Part shown: positions 24,919-33,661 of the stretch, piece after piece
How the letters are laid out: each line of letters opens with the position of its first letter
Position numbering within the stretch: position 1 is the stretch's first letter
NCBI GenBank assembly: GCA_019022495.1
Contig: JAFEKR010000001.1
Location: forward strand, 1,674,001-1,738,000
From: Epichloe hybrida
Lineage: Eukaryota > Ascomycota > Sordariomycetes > Hypocreales > Clavicipitaceae
Direction of reading: 5' to 3'
DNA length: 64,000 nt
Position numbers and translations under genes: made by a program
The notes under the pieces: generated by a model
Databases searched by the model: none
The model's input: the letters and a program-made list of their open reading frames with translations, nothing else
Told to the model about the DNA's origin: nothing

Positions 24919-27900
24919 CCCGCACGCACCTGACACTAAGATAGCAAAGGCTTAGTCCTAGTAGGAGAATTATCTTCCTCCTTAAAAGAGTAGTAATTCT
25001 TATCTATTTCTAAGGAAACTAAAGGGGTATTTATAAAATAGACCTTCTTCTATTTAATATTACTAATAGGCTAGGAAAGAGGTTTTTCTATAGGTAAAAT
25101 GTTAATAACATAGCGGCCTTCTTTAGCGAAAAAAGGGTTAATAAGGTTTACAATGTAAATAGTCTTATTAGCCTTAAATTTAGTAAGCATAAGTATGTTC
25201 TTATTAAAGCGTATATCCCTTACACGTATAATTCTCTAATCTTTAGGGATCTAAACTTTATAAAGGTGATATTTAGGGCTATCTATGCCTATAAGTTAAC
25301 CTTTCTTAGCTTATAGCGCTATCTTCTATAATTAAACGCGACATTCGTTAAGAATATATATATACGTAATACATCCCCACGTGCGTAAGTGTTAAATTAA
25401 GGCGTTATTTTTAAGGCCTAGGATATTAAATAATACTTACTAAGAAGACTAATTATCCTTATTCCTATATATAGGCAAGAGATTAGTAATTTTAGCTATA
25501 TGCTTTATAGTATATAGCTAGAGAAGCTCTAGTAATTTAGCTTTAATTATTAAGGATTATGCTATCTTTATAAGGGTTTAACTAGCGTATTTAATAAGGC
25601 CTTAATAGGTAGGAATATATAGAGCGCTAGTTTAATAGATAATTCCCTCCTTCTAATAGAAGAGTTTAAACTTCTCTCTAAGGAGTTTAGTTATATTATC
25701 TATATAGAAGCATTTAATAGTAAAGCCACCGCTTATATTTTTAATAGTAGTCTTCTAAGCTTAGATTGCTTTAACTACGCTAGCTTTATTAATAGTTAGG
25801 ATTACCTAGTAAAAGCGTGTATAGGCGTTAATTATATATAATAAGTGCTTCTTCCCTTTAAAGCCTTTAGGCTTATATTTAATAAAGTCCTAGAACATAT
25901 AAGAAAGAAAGGTAATTATATTATTAGAGTCTTCTTAATAAATTATTTAAGGGGCCTTTAATAAAAGGTAAGCTAAGCACTAGAAGTTAATTAAGGAGGC
26001 AGGGTTAATTATAATTCCTACTTCTTTATAGGCTAGTATAATTTGTTCTTTCCTTACATGCCTAAGTCTTTTATATAAGAGGCTAAATTTTACCTTCTTA
26101 GTAATAGATTTGCTTAATAAGGCCATGAAATTAAATTAAGGTTCCTTCTCCCTAAGAATTAATATTAAAACATTAGACTTCTAATTATAAGAAGTAATAG
26201 TATTACCCATAGACTTTAAGATTAATTAATCTTTAAATCTATCTATAATAACGCCTCCTTACTTAAGAAAACCTAGCAAAATCATATTAACTTTAGCCTT
26301 TAGTGCCTATTAGGCATTAGAAAGTTCTAGATAGCCTTTGCTAATAGGGAGTTTAATATTACTAATACCTTTAATATTAAGTTATTCTCTATTGCTTAAT
26401 ATTATTAGTCTAGTAACTACATTAGTGTTTAAATAGGTAAACTATTTAGTTATATTAAACATGTAAGTATTATATCTAGAGTTAAGAATATAGTCTTCCT
26501 TTATAAGGTAATTTGCTATTATTTAAAAGGAATAGTCCTAGTTAATTGCTATAAGAGAGAGATTGCTTCCTATAGTAATAATATTAGGAGAGGTAGTTAT
26601 AGTAGTAGTTATAGTTATGTTACCTTTTTTCTTTATTAAGTTAGGCTTTTTCTCTAGATAAAGCTTCTAGTAATTATCCTTTAAATAAATAGGTTATCCT
26701 AGAGAGATTAAATAACCGCAATCTAGCTTAATAGTCTTAGAGGTTTTATTCTTCTTTATTAGAGCTTTACCTTTACCTTTTATATTAGTATTATCCTTAT
26801 TATTCTTTTATTAGGTATTAAAGTTAACCTTTTAGTCCTTCTAAGGCTTATTAGCTTTATATGTTAAATAAGTAAGTATACTTTCCTTTATAAGCTTAGA
26901 TTTAGAGAATCCCTTAATCTTCTACGCGTTATAAATATTAGGCATTAAACCTTTAATAGCTTTAATTATCTATAACACCTAAATAATATTAGGGATCTTT
27001 TTAATCTTATAGATCTAGTTCTAAAGGTTTTAGTAATAGTCTAGCTAAGCTCTTATTATAAAGAAATTAGCTCTCTTTAATTAAGAGAACTATTATAGTA
27101 GCTTAATAATAGCTAAATTAGCCTTAAAGCTATAATCACTTTTAATTAATTACATTATATTAGTAACTAGCATTATATTAGTTTATCCTATATATATTAA
27201 ATTCTTTTAAACTTATAAAGAGAGGCTTTACTATATAATAAAAGAGAGAATAGTATAATACTTATTAGTCTCTTAAGACTATAGAGTTACTCTAGTTAAA
27301 TATAATATAAGCTATATAATATAAACTTATATTTAGATTAAGATCTCCTATTCCTTAAAGTTCTTAGCCCCTTTAAGAGAAGTAATAACTATAGTCCTTA
27401 TATACTATACCTTAGTAATATTATTAAGTTTAGTTAGATTAGGTTAGGTAACTAGAATAGTACTAGAAGCACTTATATTAGCTATACTATAGGAAAGGAA
27501 GGGTAAGGTTATATATTAGAATTTATATACTCCTATTACTATATATATTTAATACTAATTATTATTAATTTAGTCTAATAGGAGTTATAGTAATAGCTCT
27601 CTAAGGATTAAATTACTATATAGCTACTAATATATAAAAATATAAAGTTAAGAATATAAGTAACCTAAAAGGCATTTTTAAATGCCTTAAAATATTTTAC
27701 CTTAGCCTAATTAAAGAGTAATGCTTTACCTAGAATTTACTATACTTACTTTACTTACTTTACTATATATTACTTTACCCTAGATAGTAATAGATCTAGA
27801 TTATTAGTTTTAGGTGCCTAAGGTAGTTCTATAAGAAATGTCTTATCCTAGCTTACTATTTACTAAGATTTACCTAGAAGGGATTAACTTTTTATATATA

Positions 27901-28264
27901 TTATAAAAGATTATATAGTGTTAAGTAATATATAAGTTTATAGCTTAGAGAAAAATTATTATGCTTATAAATTAGGAAAATAATATATAAAGGTTATGTA
28001 TTTAATTCCTAGTTATATAAAATTTTTATAGCTTTATATATATAAAAGGAAGCTAAATTATAATTAATCTAATCTTAACTTATATAGTATTATTAGTTTT
28101 TAGGAAAGGAAAAAGGTCTTTATACTACCCTATAAGTTAAGTAATTTGCTTTAATAAGATATTAGGAAAAGATATATAATTATATATAAGACTATAATAG
28201 TTAGATAAAAGGGAAAAATAAAAAGAAAGGTAAGGGTATAATTATAAGCGCTAGGCTTATAACC

Positions 28265-28531
28265 TATAGAATAATATAAATAGAGGTAAAGAGAGAGCAT
28301 AAGAGAAGATAATAATAGAATTACTATCTAGGAATTTGTAATCTAGAAGAGAAAAGGGAAGCTTATAAGCTTTAAATCTATAAGTAATGAATCTAGGTCT
28401 TTAAACGAAGCCTGCGATAAACCGCGATATTAAACGCAATGCGGGAAGCTGCATCGTCAAACAAAGAGGGGATAACAAGAGTGATGCCTGATATCTGAGG
28501 CTACGATGTGAGGCTGTGAATATCCTCAACA
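28265..28531 (-). repeat. Copia LTR, right (5' LTR of the minus-strand element)
   Basis: 267 bp, partner of 14,084-14,350. Its inner (left) part is mutated (TATAGAATAATATAAAT versus TGTAGAATGATGCAGAC). From about 28,400 rightwards it is unmutated (GCGATAAACCGCG, ATGCGGGAAGCTGCATC) and ends CCTCAACA. Confidence 0.92.
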
Positions 28532-28864
28532 GTTACCACCATTTTCCTGCCTGGCACCTTCATCTCAGTCATGTTCAGCACCTCGTTCTTCAATTTTCAG
28601 CAGGACAAAGAAATGGGCGACATCTGGAAGGTCTCGGACAGATTCTGGATATACTGGGTTGTCGCTGCCGTCGTCACTGGTGCGATGATTGGCTTGTGGC
28701 TCTGGAAGCGGGCAGTGGTTTTCGCCGCCAGCCATCATGCCTGTTGTGAGAGCACCATCAAAAAAAAAAGGAGACAAAAGCCGAGGAGAAAGCTGATCCG
28801 GTGCAACCAAAAATTGACCCGGCAATCGACGTCGACGACCGCGGCGCAGGGGAATCCCGCGTAA
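28532..28864 (+). pseudogene. 3' part of the CorA-like membrane protein gene
   Basis: Begins with the right copy of GTTAC. The frame reads VTTIFLPGTFISVMFSTS, then FFNFQQDKEMGDIWKVSD and FWIYWVVAAVVTGAMIGLW, ending at TAA 28,862-28,864. This is the C-terminal membrane module of fungal CorA-like proteins: a first membrane segment with FLPxTFIS, an MFS(T/M)SFF turn and a second membrane segment after a Trp-rich stretch. It continues the 5' part at 13,532-14,083 once the copia element is removed, apart from one extra G. A run of ten A near 28,759 may be another slip site, so the tail after the second membrane segment is doubtful. Confidence 0.65.
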
Positions 28865-29282
28865 GCCCATTCTGAGACTGCGAATGTCGCCAGAAGAAGA
28901 ATCCGAGATGAAGAACAAGCAGACGGACGGTCTAGCGCAACAGAAGGGAGCCGTCTGATAAGCACGAGTTGGTGGTGGTGCTCCCATATGCAGATGCAGA
29001 TGGAGCATTGACAGACAATGCATGGCAATAAATTCCGGGGTAGAAAGAGCAGGAAGGGCGAATGCCGTTGGGATTTCATCTAGTGTGGGCTGGTTTTTCT
29101 CTTGACTTATGAGCTATAATGAATGACCTTTATGACATTGGTCAGAAAGTCGTAAGTAACTTGTAGTAGTATCGCAATCGAGATTTTTTTCACTGGTTCA
29201 TTCACCATCAAGTTTTATCATTATAACTGCCTATTTGTTTTATTGAGCAAATCACCACAACAGGGTCTGACAAGACCAATGT
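28865..29282. other. Intergenic, nothing recognised
   Basis: GC-normal DNA after the CorA-like remnant. Only short frames on both strands, with no known motif. Confidence 0.5.
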
Positions 29283-29549
29283 TCATTTTTGCACCGGAGG
29301 CTGGGGTTCTGCTCCGTAGACAGGCACTTTGACCGTCCCGATGTCTCCACATGACATGTCCGAATCCCAGAGTTCGGTGCGGCTGGCATCAACGATGATG
29401 TTGGTATGAGGTCTGCGAAGCATGTGAAGTTTGTAGCCGGCAAGGTTGAAGAGCCCAAAGGAGACTAGCGCCCCCACCCCCGCCATCCAGCACCCCTCAG
29501 TACACCTAGTAAGGTGGGGCGGGTCACGGGTAGCGGCCAGAGCTTCCAT
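29283..29549 (-). CDS. Candidate small membrane protein, unknown
   Basis: An 88-codon frame (or its 3' exon) divergent from FOX2. It starts [10 protein letters not shown] and has one probable membrane segment, [18 protein letters not shown], after a Cys-rich turn (RCTEGCW). The layout vaguely recalls small fungal mitochondrial proteins with CxxC before a membrane helix (DUF4536-like), but the match is weak. Upstream on the same strand there is TTACTAG before the CTEGC codons, so the N-terminus might instead come from a spliced exon. Treat as hypothetical. Confidence 0.3.
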   Translation of the reverse strand: MEALAATRDPPHLTRCTEGCWMAGVGALVSFGLFNLAGYKLHMLRRPHTNIIVDASRTELWDSDMSCGDIGTVKVPVYGAEPQPPVQK

Positions 29550-29558
29550 GTCCCACAG

Positions 29559-29564
29559 CCGAGG
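29559..29564. promoter_or_regulatory. CCGAGG motif upstream of FOX2 (FarA/FarB-type site)
   Basis: CCGAGG, the complement of CCTCGG, lies about 285 bp upstream of the FOX2 start codon. In filamentous ascomycetes the zinc-cluster regulators FarA and FarB act through CCTCGG in promoters of fatty-acid and peroxisomal genes. A 6-mer occurs by chance, so the support is the gene context. Confidence 0.45.
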
Positions 29565-29848
29565 CAGAGGAGAGGAAGAGGAAGGAGGTCGACATGGAGA
29601 CCAAGATTAACGTCAGCTGCGCGGTTCTGCCGATTCCCGTTTCTCCCGCCTCTTTGTTTTCCCTTTTATTCTCCTCCATCCTTCCCCTTCCAATCTGCTC
29701 GATCATCATTAATCATTATACCCCCTCGCGAATCGTTCCTCATCTCTTTCTGTCGTTTTGTCTGCGGTTGAGCGTCCGTACTACGCAGATAGGCCAGAGA
29801 GAAACAAGATCCTCACTCCACCACCCATCACATCTCGCAATCGCCACC

Positions 29849-32800
29849 ATGGCTGAGCAATTAAGATTCGACGACCAGGTTGTTGTCGTCACCGGCGCCG
29901 GCGGTGGTCTCGGCAAGGCCTATGCTCTCTTCTTTGCTTCGCGCGGTGCCAGTGTCGTCGTCAACGACCTGGGCGCCTCATTCCAGGGCGAGGGTAATTC
30001 AACAAAGGTATGTCTTTCCGAGTCGACCAACCGATCAAGGCACGGGGAATCAGTCTTTTTTTCTTCCACACACACATGCGCCACGTGAGGCTGACCGGGA
30101 GATGTCTCGATTCGAATAGGCTGCCGATGTTGTTGTCGATGAGATCAAGAAGGCTGGCGGCAAGGCCGCTGCCAACTACGACAGGGTCGAGAACGGTGAC
30201 AAGATCATTGAAACGGCTATCCAGAACTTTGGCCGTGTTGATGTTGTCATCAACAATGCTGGTATCCTACGGGATGTCAGCTTCAAGAATATGACGGACC
30301 AGGACTGGGACCTCATTATGAAAGTCCACGTCAAAGGTGCCTACAAGGTTGCCCGCGCTGCCTGGCCTCATTTTAGGAAACAAAAATATGGCCGTGTCAT
30401 CAATACTGCCTCTGCTGCCGGTCTGTTCGGCAACTTTGGCCAGACCAACTACTCGGCTGCCAAGCTGGCCATGGTCGGTTTCACCGAGACTCTCGCCAAG
30501 GAGGGTGCCAAGTACAACATCATGAGCAATGTGATTGCTCCTATTGGTAAGTGCAGAAGCCGAGCAGAAGCTGAGCAAAAGCTGAAATCTTCAAGTGCCA
30601 AAACATGTTCTGTGACTAACGTCTACTGCAGCTGCCAGCAGAATGACCTCCACCGTCATGCCCCCGGATGTTCTTGAGCAGCTCAAGCCCGAGTGGGTTG
30701 TCCCTCTCGTTGCAGTTCTTGTCCACTCCAGCAACTCCGCCGAGAACGGTGGCATTTTCGAAGTTGGTGGTGGCCATGTTGCCAAGCTCCGATGGGAGCG
30801 ATCTGGTGGCCTGCTCCTCAAGGCCGACAGCTCGTACACTCCCAGCGCCATCCTCAAGAAGTGGGATCACGTTGTCGACTTCTCCAAGCCTCAGTACCCC
30901 AGCGGCCCCAATGACTTCATGACACTTCTCGAGGAGTCTCAGAAGATGGGTCCCAGTGAGCAGAACGGCAAGGTCGACTTCACTGGCAGGGTCGCCCTGG
31001 TCACGGGTGGCGGTGCTGGTATTGGTCGTGCCTACTGCTTGGCCTTTGCCAAGCACGGCGCCACCATTGTCGTCAACGATCTCGCCAACCCTGACGATGT
31101 CGTAAACGAGATCAAGAAGGCCGGCGGCAAGGCTGTCGGCGTCAAGGCCTCTGCCGAGGATGGCGACGCGGTTGTCAAGGCTGCCATTGACAACTTTGGC
31201 CGCATTGACATCATTGTCAACAACGCCGGTATCCTCCGTGACAAGGCCTTTGCCAACATGGACGACTCTCTCTGGGACCCCGTCTTCAACGTGCATCTGC
31301 GCGGCACCTACAAGGTCACCAAGGCTGCCTGGCCCTACTTCCTCAAGCAGAAATACGGTCGTGTCATCAACACCACCTCCACCAGTGGTATCTACGGCAA
31401 CTTTGGCCAAGCCAACTACGCCGCTGCCGTAAGTTACATTTGCCCCACGCAACAGAAGTCCTTCATTCCACATACTGACCGATGTCGACATTAGAAATGC
31501 GGCATCCTCGGTTTCTCCCGAGCCCTCGCTATCGAGGGTCAGAAGTACAACATCTTCGTCAACACCATCGCCCCCAACGCCGGCACCGCCATGACCGCCA
31601 CCGTTATGCCCCCTGAGATGGTCCAGGCCTTCAAGCCCGATTACATTGCTCCTCTCGTCCTTGCTCTCTGCAGCGACGACTGCCCCGACCCCACTGGAGG
31701 ACTCTATGAGGTCGGCAGCGGATGGTGCGGCAAGACGCGATGGCAGCGAACCGGCGGCCACGGGTTCCCCGTCAACGTCACGCTCACTCCCGAGGAGGTT
31801 GTCAAGAACTGGAAGAACATTGCCAACTTCGACGATGACCGCGTGGACAACCCTGAGAAGGCTCAGGACTCTATGATGAAGATCATGGCCAATATGGGCA
31901 ACGTGGCTGAGAAGGTATGAAGAAACGACCTCTTTTTGTCAATTTTTTTTGACCCTCGACGAATTTTATGTACAATTTAGTTAGGACTAGAAGACATATA
32001 AAAAAATCAAGAAGACCAAACAAAAAGAGGACACTGGGGGGTTTTTTTCCCCCCAAAGGATTACCCGCGCAGGAAAACGTTGCAAAAGCTCTTTATACTA
32101 ATTTGTGGACTATTGAAAAAAAAAAAGGCCTCCTCCTCCCCCGCCAGCAACGAATATCTCGATGCCATCAAGGCCGTCATCGGCAAGGAAGGACCCCCCG
32201 TCGAGTTCAAGTTTGAGGAGCGCGACTCAATCATATACAACCTCGGAATCGGTGCCAAGCACACTGAGTTGAAGTACGTCTTCGAGGGAGCCGAAGACTT
32301 CGAGGTCCTCCCCACCTTTGGCGTCATCCCCTTCTTCTCCGCCGACATGCCCTTTGACTTTGACGCCATCCTCCCCAACTTCTCCCCCATGATGCTGCTC
32401 CACGGCGAGCAGTACCTCGAGATCCGCAAGTACCCGCTGCCCACGAGCGGAGTCCTCGAGTCCCGCGGCAAGCTCATCGAGGTCGTGGACAAGGGCAACG
32501 CCGCCCTCGTGAAATCGGGCCTCACCACCGTCAACAAGGAGACGGGCGAGGAGATCATTTGCAGCGAAATGACGGCCTTTGTCCGCGGCAGCGGCGGCTT
32601 CGACGGCCCCAAGAAGGGCGGGGACCGTGGTGCCGCCACGGCCGCCAATGTTCCTCCCAAGCGTGCCCCTGACACGGTTGTCGAGACCAAGACGGACGAA
32701 AACCAGGCTGCTATTTATCGTCTGAGCGGTGACGACAAGTAATATGCTTTCCCGCCCTCCCCATTTCCCATTTTTTTTCCCCTCATCTCGACCAGTTTAG

Positions 32801-33126
32801 CTAACCGCCTCTTGTTATGAATTAAAATAATAAGCCCCCTTCACATTGACCCCTCCTTCGCCAAGATGGGCGGCTTCAAGAAACCTATTCTCCACGGCCT
32901 CGCCTCCTTTGGCGTCGCCGGCAAGGCCATCTACGAGACGTTTGGCCCTTACAAGAACATCAAGGTCCGCTTCGCTGGCACCGTGGAACCGGGCCAGACC
33001 CTCGTCACCGAGATGTGGCGCGAGGGCAGCAAGGTCGTCTTCCAGACCAAGGTCAAGGAGACTGGCAAGTTGGCTATTGGTGGGGCTGCCGTCGAGTTGC
33101 TCGATGAGGGAAAGAGCAAGATTTGA
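29849..33126 (+). CDS. FOX2: Peroxisomal multifunctional beta-oxidation enzyme FOX2
   Basis: Second and third steps of peroxisomal fatty-acid beta-oxidation: 2-enoyl-CoA hydratase 2 and (3R)-3-hydroxyacyl-CoA dehydrogenase. Six exons (29,849-30,007; 30,120-30,546; 30,632-31,428; 31,495-31,914; 32,128-32,738; 32,835-33,126) sum to 2,706 nt, 901 aa, close to the usual fungal length of about 900. Two SDR domains come first: TGAGGGLG near residue 14 with YSAAK, and TGGGAGIG near residue 320 with YAAAK, whose Lys is the first codon after intron 3. The hot-dog hydratase domain starts near residue 605 and carries [15 protein letters not shown] with PILHG. The protein ends SKI, a PTS1-type peroxisomal signal. 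The ATG lies in CCACCATGG. Introns 4 (213 bp) and 5 meet an in-frame stop at once if retained. The convergent neighbour is the RBR ligase. Confidence 0.95.
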
Positions 33127-33661
33127 TTCAGAGATTTCGGTTTCTGGACAAGAACAAGCAAGATATGGGACCAACTTTGGTGGTGAAGAAGTGGTGGATT
33201 TTTTTTTTCTTTTTTTTTGTGAGGAGACCAAGATATGAGAGACATGTTGGATCAGGAATCTGCGGAAAAGCTCCGCCCTGTCATGTATCATGTTTTATTT
33301 CGCATTTTACATGGTCTACGGGAATGCCTGATTTTATTCTTTTGATAAATTTTCTCTTCTTCATTTTGGGAGTCAGTACCAAGGATGACATCTATGAGTT
33401 GTATTTTACCAAAACTATATTTATGCTAGTCGTAATTTGTGGCGTTGGGTGCGCGAATTCGTAAAATTTCATTTTCCATCCTCCCATGTTGTTTCTGAAT
33501 TTGTTTCGCCCCCCCTCCCCCCATATCAACGTGCAATCTATGCGCATGAAATGAATGAGCCAAACAACGCTGAATGATCATAAAAGCCGCCACCCAAATC
33601 ATTGTCCCGTTATCCAATGATTGCTGTCAAGGTAATTGAAACAAAACGCGTGCTTGCCGTG
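33127..33661. other. Intergenic between convergent FOX2 and RBR ligase
   Basis: Shared 3' region of two tail-to-tail genes. T-rich runs at 33,199-33,220 and a C-run near 33,509-33,520 are present. No gene seen. Confidence 0.6.

Larger units (their letters stand above)
24289..24935. mobile_element. Small non-autonomous element with terminal direct repeats (TRIM-like)
   Basis: 647 bp with TG..CA ends and a 5-bp duplication CTAAG (24,284-24,288 and 24,936-24,940). The ends are direct repeats of 116 bp (24,289-24,404 and 24,803-24,918). The right repeat is extended by 17 bp that look like a duplication of its own end (CGCACGCACCT twice). There is no coding capacity. The element is clearly richer in G and C than the surrounding copia DNA and keeps strings such as CGCTCGCATCGCACC. 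The layout fits a terminal-repeat retrotransposon in miniature; a SINE-like origin is an alternative. Confidence 0.75.
23561..28264 (-). mobile_element. Copia gag-protease-integrase remnant
   Basis: Right part of the copia internal region, read on the complement from right to left. Gag is presumed in 28.2-26.6 kb; the protease region is near 26,500; ITKKVKFSLLYKRLRHVRKE near 26,100 corresponds to the pre-integrase zinc region; integrase continues to about 24,950. The small element at 24,289-24,935 interrupts it. Many stops are present. Confidence 0.7.
14084..28531 (-). mobile_element. Ty1/copia retrotransposon, nested and RIP-inactivated
   Basis: Two 267-bp direct repeats with TG..CA ends bound the element and GTTAC flanks both. 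The coding direction is minus. Near 15,430 the complement reads VILLLYVNNIIIIG, the copia reverse transcriptase box YVDD after G-to-A mutation. On the right, around 26,500-26,000, the complement gives a protease region (LDSRYNTYMFN, DSGA-type), then the HRRLGH zinc region of the integrase as RLRHVRKEQI. The order gag, protease, integrase, reverse transcriptase, RNase H is that of copia. A gypsy element splits it at 15,673-23,555 and a small element sits at 24,289-24,935. Without these inserts and their duplications it is about 5.9 kb, normal for copia. Stop codons throughout make it dead. Confidence 0.9.

Noticed and set aside
30616..31761. 381-codon open frame antisense to FOX2
   Set aside because: Shadow of the GC-rich FOX2 coding frame; Gly/Val/Asp-rich translation without any known domain.
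32061..32690. 209-codon antisense frame over the FOX2 hydratase domain
   Set aside because: Shadow of the sense coding frame; the sense strand carries conserved hot-dog motifs.
32080..32742. Separate hydratase gene starting with ATG at 32,080
   Set aside because: The leader up to the A-run is intronic: a donor at 31,915 and an acceptor at 32,126-32,127 join in frame to give one 901-aa FOX2 with a C-terminal PTS1.
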